Source: Gryganskiella cystojenkinii
Lineage: Eukaryota; Mortierellomycota; Mortierellomycetes; Mortierellales; Mortierellaceae
Length of the DNA: 21,403 nucleotides
Reading direction: 5' to 3'
NCBI GenBank assembly: GCA_015852425.1
Contig: JAAAIG010000479.1
Location: 1-21,403, forward strand
Positions 1-8,900 of this stretch are shown in pieces (within the stretch, counting starts at the first letter, position 1; every line of letters starts with the position of its first letter). The notes beneath the pieces are model-generated. The model searched no databases. It saw only the letters and a program-made list of their open reading frames with translations, and had not been told where the DNA came from. A program made the translations under genes and the position numbers.

Positions 1-98
1 CATCGCCACCACGACACATTTTCGTATCCTCCCCTTGGTAGCTCTTTCCGTACTAGCACCATCCTTTCACTCTATCCCTCCCATCATTTGTTTCTTGA

Positions 99-374
99 GC
101 CTCTCTCTTTCTTCTCCACCTCGTTACCATTCCAAAGCCGTTTTCTATCCTCCACGTCTCCTTGTGTGGTGAGTCCAAAGACAAACCTTTGAAGCTCTGT
201 GAAATGGAGAATGCCGCTCTCCAAGCAGGTTCTCCAAGCCTTGTTAAGGGCATCGCTTTAACGGCTGAGGGAGAGGCCGATCTTGCGATTGTCCGCCGGG
301 CTAAAGAGCTTGTCGCATCTGGGACCAAGTTTGCTGTGGTCGGTAACGACTGTGACTATGCGATGAATTTGTAG
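99..374 (+). pseudogene. XPG/FEN-like nuclease fragment (I-region)
   Basis: This frame is open from just after a TGA at 96-98 to a TAG at 372-374; its only ATG is at 204. The protein contains GEAD (Glu codon 273, Asp codon 279) and, about 25 residues later, GNDCDYAM (Asp codons 348 and 354). This matches the XPG-I arrangement of the FEN1/XPG family, where human FEN1 has SEAEA (E158/E160) followed by TEDMD (D179/D181), the metal-binding acids of a flap or structure-specific nuclease. All four acids are present here. There is no complete N-region upstream in frame and the frame closes soon after the second acid pair, so I read it as a decayed remnant; an exon of a spliced gene is the alternative. 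Seen: the motifs. Known: the family. Inferred: the pseudogene status. Confidence 0.55.
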
Positions 375-531
375 CTCCATCTTGTCTTTTTCATTCATCG
401 AACTCGAACGCTCGGAATTAGGTGGTTCTTTATTTCTTCAGTCGCCCTCATGCAATGCTATTGCACGCTGTTGATGTCTTTTTCAGGCTCCAAGAAGAAG
501 TAGATGGTATGCTCTATTCTTTATGTAACAG

Positions 532-947
532 TACCCACTGCCAGCTCAAATTATGCATGAGTGTGCTGATAAGGATTTTAATCAGCTGGCGAAACAGCAA
601 CGTTATAGCTTGCGGCAGCCACGCGCTGTTTGAAAGTACTACATTCTGTATGAGCTGCCGCAGATTCTCTGATTCACTTGATTGAGGATCTATGGATATC
701 AGAGTCTGATGATGGTGATAGTGACGTTGGTAATAATGTTAAAGGCAGCAGCATGACGGTACTCACACCTGCTTCCTTGGAAATCTCTGCCTCCTCAGCA
801 AGATCAGTTCTGGATGATTCCCTTGAACTTGAAGAGGTTGACGTGACCGCTCGAATTCAGGAGCCAGCTCATAAAAGGGTGACCATCCTGGAGGCTCTTT
901 TTTTTTCAGAAACTGGGAGCGACTATATTCCCTCTGGACAGTCTTGA
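532..947 (+). pseudogene. Decayed coding remnants between nuclease fragments
   Basis: Two pieces in different frames look protein-like without being an intact gene. From 532 to the TGA at 631-633 there is a 33-codon piece containing HECADKDFNQLAKQQR, with an amphipathic composition. From 678 to 947 an 89-codon frame is rich in Asp, Glu and Ser (ISESDDGDSDVG near its start), like an acidic disordered linker. I recognise no domain in either. Their place between the XPG-I-like piece and the frameshifted segment at 1063, all on the same strand, suggests they are the middle of the same dead gene. They could also be chance open frames. Confidence 0.3.
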
Positions 948-1062
948 CCCGATCATCCATGAATTCCATTGATTTCCTGCTTATCGATCACTTGGTCGGA
1001 CCCGGTACCAACGTCACGATTAACTACTGTACAAACAATCTTCTCAAATTATTACTAATAAT

Positions 1063-1510
1063 ATGCTCTATAGTCATGACAGATCAACTCTCTCCGGCCA
1101 TTCTCGGGTTGGAGGCAAAAGTCATAAAGAGCCGGATCTTGTACTTGAACTAAAGAACGCGACAAACAAGACTGTCTGTGACCTTGGAGTTGGGGAAGTC
1201 ACCCCGCATGCTCAGAGGAATCATAGCCAAGAAGAACTTCAAAGACCTATTTCGAGTGGGCCTTGTGTTGAAGGACGCGATGGATTTTATTCAAGATGAG
1301 TTCGGAGTTGAAGATGGTATCCTTCCAGGATGGCAAGCGGTGGGACAGGCGATGTCGATCTACTTGATGTGTCGCTGCGGCAACATGTACATAATGTTGC
1401 ATGTACGTGATTCAACTATCCCTGACAATCTGACGGATCTCGGAAATTTCGGAAACGAAATCAAGACCTTGATGGAACTGAGAGCTACCATTGAGCAAGG
1501 ACTAGGCCCT
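1063..1510 (+). pseudogene. Frameshifted conserved-looking segment
   Basis: The first frame (from ATG 1063) reads KSHKEPDLVLEL, then CDLGVGEV at 1180-1200, and then turns into unlikely sequence. The next frame picks up convincing sequence from about 1205 (AKKNFKDLFRVGLVLKDAMD, then GWQAVGQAMSIYLM) and runs on past 1500. Joining the two needs a one-base shift near 1198-1215, where there is a CCCC run at 1202-1205. PDLV followed by GVGEV resembles the D...E-x-K core of PD-(D/E)XK-type nucleases, but the Lys position is Thr and the match is weak. From memory, large fungal protein families of Mucoromycota have a similar segment with conserved K-N and GW-Q-VGQ stretches; I cannot name a family. 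A sequencing error is an alternative to a true mutation. Confidence 0.4.
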
Positions 1511-1888
1511 GTGTTGGCGGCGGAGCTCACTGGCCTACCGATGATCATGAATTTTGGAGGATCATTCCACCGATTCCTGGTCAGAGCTGCATACAACAGC
1601 AAAAAGTCGATCGCTGAGGTATTCGCTGCTAAGTGTATCTTGAACTGGTTCGATGTTCCGGACGTTGAGTTCTTTATCGATGGCCATGGCAATCGGGAGA
1701 ATCATGCCACAAGCATGTCGCGACGTAGCAACGACGCCACTCTAACACTCATCCCTATCGGGCAACGTTCCTCTTTGTTGCTACTCCATTCCGGTCCTTT
1801 ACATGGAGTAGTGCGGACCCTTGTTATCGACATGGTTGACCAAGTTTCTTACCCCTTTTGGCCTCCTCCGGATCCACTCTCGGCCTGA
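1511..1888 (+). pseudogene. XPG/FEN-like nuclease fragment (N-region)
   Basis: Continuing in the same frame as the preceding segment, this stretch reads MIMNFGGSFHRFLVRAAY from 1541 and FFIDGHGNRENHATSMSRR from 1670. These line up with the two N-terminal FEN1 motifs: IAIDASMSIYQFL around D34, and the FDG around D86 followed by a basic KRSERR-like stretch. The second acid is kept (Asp codon 1679-1681); the first is Asn (AAT at 1550-1552). After about 1720 the sequence loses any resemblance and ends at a TGA at 1886-1888. The roughly 30 residues that normally precede the D34 motif are replaced by sequence continuous with the upstream segment. Most likely it is a second, truncated copy fused to the 3' end of a first one. 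It is probably non-functional. Confidence 0.5.
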
Positions 1889-2566
1889 CTTTTGTATAAA
1901 TGCCAGATAGCCTACACCTTCACTCTCCCCTCGGTCTGCAATAACTTACCCACCTAGCCAAGTCCCTTTGCCCACTCACTCTTCCCCTTTGATATCTAAA
2001 TACATCTTTACTTTTACACACTATACTTAATCTGCCTGTCGGTCCTTGACACCTATGCTGCTCTAACTCAATCCTATAATGCCCATTCCATTATTTGTTC
2101 TTGCAGTGGCAAGGAATGCGTAGCATAGACATTGTTTTGAAATAAATTCTCGTTAACAACATCACTGGAAATGGCACCTTAGACTCGGCCCAGTAAGCTA
2201 AGCATGAATGCCCTTCCCTTTTTGGGATTGGAAAGGCTCGGGCTTTTTGCTTCTGCGAATGCTCTCGTCACCAGCCAGACATCGAATACAACCTCCACAG
2301 AATGAAATCGCCTCTTTTTGGGCGATGTGTTTGTTTTTCTCTCAGTCAGGCAGGGACTAAATCTCCCCTTTTTAGTGAGCGTTCCCGAATTTTTGCAACT
2401 TGCGCACAAAATGCATGAGAGATAAAAATCATTTGCATGCGTGTAGCAAGATTGCATACCCATGTGCTGAAACGGGTGGTCCGTGAGGTCTCGCATAAAT
2501 TATTTTTTTCGCGTTGACAAGGACTAGGCTATGGACGAATTTCGCTGTGCAAATATGTTGTGAGAG
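1889..2566. other. Intergenic, no gene seen
   Basis: This stretch is AT-rich with a pyrimidine-biased part at 1910-2050. The longest open frame (105 codons, minus strand, 2496-2179) has no recognisable motif and ends in ordinary intergenic sequence. I see no RNA gene or repeat. Confidence 0.5.
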
Positions 2567-2704
2567 AGGCCCTGGGCCTAGGTCGTGCCTTGCAAGAAAT
2601 GGGCAGGTCGTGGACCACGCGACAAGAGATCAATTGGGTATAAAACCAATCAGCATGTAGCACCAGTCCCTAGCGCCGCTTAACTTTGCTGGCGGCTAGC
2701 GCTA
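2567..2704. repeat. Cluster of short inverted repeats in a promoter
   Basis: Three palindromic elements lie within 140 bp. AGGCCC-T-GGGCCT is at 2567-2579, CGTGG-A-CCACG at 2609-2619, and the perfect 8-mer TAGCGCTA at 2697-2704. The last lies inside a looser inverted repeat that starts with AGCGCCGC near 2672. They flank the TATA and CCAAT sites of the gene starting at 2915 and could be dimeric transcription-factor sites. Confidence 0.45.
2639..2650 (+). promoter_or_regulatory. TATA box with overlapping CCAAT
   Basis: TATAAAA at 2639-2645 is directly followed by CCAAT at 2646-2650. Apart from an ATG with an immediate TAG at 2655-2660, there is no ATG on this strand until 2915. A start site about 30 bases downstream of the TATA would therefore give a leader of roughly 245 bases with no upstream ATG. 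This fits the membrane-protein gene that follows. Confidence 0.5.
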
Positions 2705-2914
2705 AGCAATTGAGTTTCATTCCGCTCTGCACGCTGGCCACGCTCTGGTCTGCACACTTTGTAAAGCTGGTCCGGATTGCTTGTGCCATCCACAACAACG
2801 CACACAGTTTCAGAGTGTTGTGTGGCTATTGGGCAACGAAATACTTGCATATTTGCATATAAGGAAGCCATACCTCGAAACGTTAGTAAGAATTTTCAAA
2901 CACTAGCAAGAACT

Positions 2915-3751
2915 ATGAGCGATAAAAACAGCCCACCCGATGGAAAGGTCAACGCCACGATCATCGTAGCTATCATCTCCTTATGCGGAACGCTTATTGT
3001 TGCCGCAATCACTATATGGTCCAATTTCCTCTCGGAGAAGCGCAAGCAACGCACTGAAACCGAGCAACTAGTCAAAAAATACTGCGACCCACTCCTCTTT
3101 GCCTCTCAAGATCTTCAGTCGAGGTTGTGGGGAATTACTCAAGATTATCGTTTGAGGTGGTACTATCGTGAAGACGATGGTGGGCAAAGGAAAAACGACC
3201 TGATAAGATACACATGTTTCCTTGTCGGACAGTTCTTGTCGTGGAAACACATCCTGCGTCGTCAAGCACAATTTCTGGACTTAGGATCTGACAAGAAAAG
3301 CTTAGAGTTGACTTTGGCCTTGGACTCTATTTGTCGTATATTAGGTACGACGCAGAGAGATCCCAAAGAAAGTCCTTTCTGCTTGTGGCGCAATGAACAG
3401 CTGGTGATCGGGGAACTTATGACCGTCAAGGAGAGTAATGAGTTGTTTTGCATCAGCTATGCAGAATTTTACCGCAAGTGGGACGGCGATTCTGCCTTCA
3501 AGGGGTGGTTTCGATCGCTTGAAGAGAGTATTGAAAAAATGGCATCAGCGGAACGTGCAGGAGTGACGGTGCCAGATCATAGGCTGCGACGACTGCAACA
3601 TAAGCTCATTGATCTCATTCACTTATTGGATCCAAAAAATGTCTGGTCCGACATATCCGAGATGAAGAAATGCGATCCGCCATCGAGCTGTGTATGTTCA
3701 GATTGTGACCTCAATCCTGCTGCACCAGTCTGTGAAGTGTATGTTCGTTAG
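2915..3751 (+). CDS. Single-pass membrane-anchored conserved hypothetical protein
   Basis: The product has 278 residues and no intron. I chose the ATG at 2915 because it is the first ATG after an ATG-free leader; the open frame extends upstream to 2777, but only with a TTG. Residues about 13-37 form one strongly hydrophobic segment (TIIVAIISLCGTLIVAAITI), followed by a basic stretch with EKRKQR, so the remaining 240 residues probably face the cytosol. The body is helical, with QLVKKYCDPLLFASQDLQSR, FLVGQFLSWKHILRR and QFLDLG. From memory, proteins with this pattern (a membrane helix, then a DPLL..A.DLQSRL stretch) occur in bacteria and some fungi as uncharacterised proteins. The last 25 residues are Cys-rich (CDPPSSCVCSDC and a further Cys). 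No function is assigned. Codon use looks like a live gene. Confidence 0.75.
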   Translation: MSDKNSPPDGKVNATIIVAIISLCGTLIVAAITIWSNFLSEKRKQRTETEQLVKKYCDPLLFASQDLQSRLWGITQDYRLRWYYREDDGGQRKNDLIRYTCFLVGQFLSWKHILRRQAQFLDLGSDKKSLELTLALDSICRILGTTQRDPKESPFCLWRNEQLVIGELMTVKESNELFCISYAEFYRKWDGDSAFKGWFRSLEESIEKMASAERAGVTVPDHRLRRLQHKLIDLIHLLDPKNVWSDISEMKKCDPPSSCVCSDCDLNPAAPVCEVYVR

Positions 3752-4323
3752 TTTCTCTATGTACTGTCGCCCATACAAGGATCAAAAGAATTGCATCCCA
3801 CATCCATGAAAGCTCCTCGATATACTTCACCAGCGAATTGTGTCGTCTTGCAGCACCGCCTCAAGACCATGGAGGTCCTCGACCACTAGCCCTTTGGCCA
3901 TGCAATTACCGTACCTTCTAGATGTCAAATGAATTAAACAATCAAACCCCATAAGCGAAATCAACCTGTTACCTGTGAACGAAGAAGCATCGACGACGCG
4001 ACCAGGAATTCTCTTTCAGGGAGAGCCAACAATGGATCAAAGAGATACCTCACTATGAGCGCTTGACCAGCCACAGACCACCACAGACCGAGTCTGTCTC
4101 CTTTCTGTGTTACATGGATGTTCTTTTTATTCTTTTTTCCTTATTCTATTCATTCTGTGCGTAAACGGGCAGTTCATCTACGATAAGACGAGGTGCGACA
4201 ACATTGATGGGTACTAATGGTTCCAAAAGAGAAGAGGTCACCTGGTTAGTCAGTCAGTGCACTTTCCCATCTTTTTTTAGGTTTTAAGGATTTTTTTTTT
4301 TTTTTTTTTTTGAAAGAAAGTCG
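3752..4323. other. Convergent intergenic region with poly-T
   Basis: This region separates the 3' ends of two convergent genes. It contains a T-rich patch at 4122-4150 and a pure run of 21 T at 4291-4311. That run reads as A21 on the minus strand, 12 bases after the arrestin gene's stop codon. No gene is seen. Confidence 0.6.
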
Positions 4324-5579
4324 TCAGTCAGCGCCATCCTTACGTTGAATCTTGAGCGCTTCGGCCTCTCTTTCTTTTTGTCCCTCGGCCCGGACTTTGA
4401 CGGACAAGGATAGGGTATACTCAACATCGAACCAAGGCGTCTTTGCGGATGCGGTCATCTGGGGGTGCATCGGCAGCGACAGATTGATCACCTTTTGAAA
4501 GATCCCCGCTTCCGCCATTTCTGTCTTCTTGATCCAATCCTCGGTCTGCAACGCGATCTTAAATAGGTCCTGGTGCAAATCAAATTTCGCGTACTGTTGC
4601 GTCTCATTCCTGCCATGGATATCCTCTTTCAGCTTGAAGACCAGCTCTGTCAGGATCGGGAGTTGACCATAAAACTTGCTACTCTGGTCGAACGGATGGA
4701 CTGTAATCGTCACGGGCACGACCTGGCCGATCTCAAACCCCTCTGTGGCTGGGATCGAGACCGAGACGCCCAGCCCAGTCTTTTTGGTCATCGCTTGTTG
4801 GTAAAACGGTGAGGTTGAGCACGAAGAATCATTCGTTGAGGATGTCAAGCGGGACCAGAGACCACGCTTCTCGGGTGGTGTGGGCAAGGGCATAGGCACC
4901 GATGGGGTGGCTGAGGAGGGCATTGAATCTGTCGCGATCGAGTTCAGCACCCATGCCTCAAAGGTCTGTTCAAGCACAGGGGTCGGCCCCATCTTTGTCT
5001 GCTTCAGGAACCGAATGTCGAACGTGTATCGGACCCAAGCGACTTTGTGACCGCCAGGAAAGTAATGGTAGGAGGATGGAAAGAGTGGATCGATTGTCGC
5101 TGTCACCGGTTCTCGATATTGCCCCGAACTGACCTTACCGTCCTGACCCAGGCTCTTGTTCCATCGTTTCTTTAAGTAGACTTTTTCGGAGACGAGGTGG
5201 ATGTGTTGCTGCCCTTGAACTGTTTACAAGCGAGGCGGAAGAGAAGGGATTCAACCAAAAAAAAAAAAATGTCAGCAAATGTTCCTTTGGTCTCCACCAA
5301 AGAGCAAATCAAAGCTCTATGATTTTTTTTTTTTTTACCTTCAGCTTTGAAGCCTGCAGAGACCTTAAAAGTCGTTTCGAGTTCATATCCGTCACACTCC
5401 CGATCGATCTCCAACAGGACAACGCCTTGGATGAACGCTGGGGCTGTCAGCGAACCATAATAGACTGGGACTGACACGTCATCTTCGATTTTGATGTATG
5501 ACTCGGCCAGGAACTCCATGGAAAGGCGCTTGTCCGTCGCGGGCGAAGCCATTTTGATAATATCCTTCAAAAGCGGCAT
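4324..5579 (-). CDS. Arrestin-fold (N-terminal-like) protein, two exons
   Basis: Exon 1 is 5579-5339 and exon 2 is 5219-4324, with a 119-base intron (GTAAAA donor, AACAG acceptor). The joined frame gives 378 residues, with codon 81 (GTT) split by the intron. Residues 25-75 (YGSLTAPAFIQGVVLLEI) and 120-150 (YHYFPGGHKVAWVRYTFDI) follow the beta-strand order of the arrestin N domain, including the Pro-Gly turn. A Pro/Ser linker at about 180-215 leads to a C domain at 225-360 (IGQVVPVTITV, then WFDVEYTLSLSVKV). Fungal alpha-arrestins serve as adaptors that target transporters for ubiquitination. This one is short and has no PPxY motif for an Rsp5-type ligase, so it may be a non-adaptor arrestin or an LDB19-like form. 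It lies 353 bases downstream of the GATA gene on the same strand. Confidence 0.85.
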
Positions 5580-5932
5580 ATTTTATTTTCCTTTTTTTGG
5601 TTTTGTGAATGGTAATGGAAGTAGGAGGTTTTGGGGGCACAGAAAAGAAAATATGATTTCCAAGACAACATCAGAACAAACGGGCTTTTATATGTTTCAT
5701 CCATGTGAGCAATTTGAAGTCGAAAAGTGAAAAGAGTCGCACAAAAGTCGACGATTTGAAGATGTGAGAGCTCTTGAAATGGAAAGAGGGTATTGACGTA
5801 TATACAAATGAGTGGTAGACGACAGAGTAATCAAGAGGAGAAAACGAAAGAAAAAAAACTGCAGAAAGAGTCGTCCTCCATCCTTTCCTTTCGTGAAGCA
5901 AACGAACTGGTGCAGGAACAAAGACGCGGTCT
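5580..5932 (-). promoter_or_regulatory. Short intergenic: GATA 3' end and arrestin promoter
   Basis: These 353 bases must hold both the GATA gene's 3' UTR and the arrestin promoter. On the minus strand the 89 bases next to the arrestin ATG contain no ATG and are pyrimidine-rich. No clear TATA box is seen at the expected place; TATATACA-like sequence near 5798-5806 is a weak candidate. Confidence 0.4.
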
Positions 5933-8900
5933 TTAGGCTCGATCACCAGGCGACCGCGCACGAAATCGGCCTGTTTGGGGAACGGTCGTAGTGAGTGGCT
6001 GAGACGACTGCCGTGGCTGGTACTCCTGCGTGACGGCATCGGTGTAGACGGAGACTGGTTTACGACGCTGGCGGTCACTCTTGCGGACAGGCCGCTGTTG
6101 CTGCTGGGTATCCTTATTTTCCGGCGAAGACACGACAGGGAGAACCGTAGGCGCAACTTGAGAGGACTTGACCTTATGAGTGCCACTCGTAATAAGCGTT
6201 TGTAACGTCGTCGTTGAAGATGAAGTCGAGAGCTTGGCCAACAAACTCAAGGAAGAGGCACTCTTCTTGTATCTGGAACTTCGACCGGCCATGCGATTTG
6301 TGGTCAAGGGCGTCGACGAGGATGAATAAGTATCGGACACACTTGATGAGCTGGTAGCTTTGCCTCCGTGGCCCGAGATAGGAACTTCAGCTGCTTGATT
6401 GGGACCAGGCGCGATCGGACCCGCTCCTGAATCTTCATCGTGGCGCAAGATCGTCATGGTGGAGTCATCGCCGTTCAGAGCATCCTGGCTGGAAGTAGCA
6501 AGACCTAAATCGCCGTCCTTGCGCAACACCTCAGAGGTCGCATCGAGCAATCCCAATTGATTCCCTTCCTCGTCACCAACTGGGACTTCGTCGCCAACGG
6601 GCGGCTCTTCCTTTGTTGGTCGCTTGAAGCGGTCGTTCCAAAACGCTTCGACCTCTTGGATTGACATGCTCTTTTGCTCTTGAGGAACCGAATCTCCGGA
6701 GGTGCTTCCTTGATCGCCATTGTTGGTAATCGAAGTAATATTGGTATCAGTGCTGGCGCCGGGAACGCTGCTGATATCTTTGATGGGGTTGTTTCTTAGC
6801 AGTTCGACTGGCCCCGTTGAGAGGAATCCATAGCTCGGAGGTGGTAACTTGACCGAAGATACTGACATCTGGAATGCAGACTGTTGTTGAGACTGGAGAT
6901 ATTCGCCACCTCGTAGGATCGGCTGTTGTTGCGAAACTCCTGCCTGTGGGTGCTGCTGAAAGTGCTGATGGCCACTCAACTGTCGATGCTGGTGTCCTTG
7001 CTGAGGGTAGTACCGAGCATGATTTTCGAATCCAGCAAAGTGCTGCTGACCGAAGACCCGCTGTTGGCGACGTTGTTGCTGCATTTGCATGTGTTCTTGC
7101 TCTTGGTAGAGTCGAATTTGCTGCTGCTGGTATTCCTGATAGGCTAGTTGACTGTTCAAATCTTGCTGCTGCCACGACTGTTGCTGATGTCTTCGTCTTT
7201 GTTGCGGCTGCTGGAGCTGGTATCGGTGCTGCAAGTTTCCGGTAAAATCATGAGTTGAGCCGGTGCCACCAGCTGGAATCAGTGGACCTTGAATGTGAAG
7301 GGCTTGGGTAGTCGCGGTATTGGCGATAGTTTGCTGCTGGTAGTGCATTGTTTGCAGTGGAGGCAAGACCGAATAGTCGTGCGTCCGTTGAGTGTTTTGT
7401 AATTGTTGGATGGAAGGCAACGAAGCATTGGTTTGACCAGTTGACGTAGACTGGGCTTTACAGAGCAGTTGCTGCTGTTGTTGATGCTGACGCTGATGCC
7501 GGAGCTGCTCAAGTGTCGCCTGAGAGCTTCGGTTGGAAGACTGTGCGGTCAAGCCTGGGACCTGTCCTTGCAAAGGCGATGATGCAAGGGAATCTCCGGC
7601 CAGGACGGCGGCGTTCGAGGTAGGTGCAGACTGAGTATTGCCTGCAGCTATCGCGGAGTTGTAGTGCAGTTCGTTGCTGGTAGGAAGGACCACGTTTGGG
7701 CCATCCTGTCGCTGCTCCTGATGCCAAGTCTTGTGCGATGAGCTGGCGGTAGTCATCAAGGCCGGCATCTTCGATCCACCTTCCGCAGAGTTTGTAGACG
7801 ACTGTGTGTTACTTTCGCTCGAGTGACCGACTTGGCTCGTTGTCTTTGATCGTGAGGCGCGACTACTTCTTGAACGAGCGACCGTGAACTGTGGATTCTG
7901 ATCCGCAGACAGATCTTCCCGATCTTCAGTAGGTCGTTTCAGTTTCGAAGAGCCGGCTGTTGATGATGATCGACGTTGTCTGCCCGAAGATGATCCTTCT
8001 GATGTAACAACCAATGGAAGGCTGCTACTACTACTAGCTCCCTGCTCCAGACGCAGATGCTTCCGAGACAGGTAGCATCCGTTGCACATGATCTCGCCGT
8101 TGGGCCCGCGTTTCCAGCTCTGTGCGTCTCGAGTATTACATCGGAAGCATGGGGCATGAGGCAACGCTGTCCGTTGTATCTTGATCGTTCCGTCCTTGCC
8201 GATATAGACCGGTCGAGTTTTGCCATGGAGCTTTTCGTATAGTCCACATGCGTTACAGAGAAGGCGTACGCCCCTGGGACACCGACGCCAACTTGGAGTA
8301 TGCATGGTCTTGCAGTTGTCACAGAACTTGGGATCCGGATCCATGTATGCTGTTGTTGCTGCTCCCGATGAAGTCTCGTTGCTGTTATCCGCGCGGATCA
8401 AAGATGAGGAGGAATTCCCCGCAGCGGCTCTCGCCATTGCCTTTGTCGAAACAGCTGTAGTAGAGCGCACCGAGGCTGCTGAGTTCGATCGTGCAGTTTC
8501 TGTCAAAGCTGGTTGATAGTAAGCACTGGTCGATGGGGTCAAACCGGGATAGCTGCCTTCTGAAGCACGGTACGAACTCAGGCGTGCAAAACCTTGTGGA
8601 TACATATGCATATCTCTAGGAGCCATTTGATCAGCCGGATGTTTTGATTGAGTGCCTTGCCATCCTATATATGGGTAGCCTCCCATCGGATAGGAGCGCG
8701 CAGCTTGTTGTTCCCTGTGTCTGGCCATGAACTGCTGGTACGGCAAAGATGACTGCTGCTGCGGTGGTTGCTGTTGTTGAGAGTGGTAGTATGGTTGACG
8801 ATGATGGTAACCCGCAGAAGGATAGGACTCGTTCCGAGCAAACTGGTTGTAGACAGGATAGGTAACTTGCTCGTACGTGGCCTGGACTTGTGACTGCTGC

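Noticed and set aside
2777..2914. N-terminal extension of the membrane protein
   Set aside because: It has only a TTG as a start, lies in the presumed leader, and would put 46 unlike residues before the membrane helix.
4324..5579. Arrestin gene as a retrocopy because of the A21 tract
   Set aside because: The gene retains a well-formed intron, and no target-site duplication is evident.
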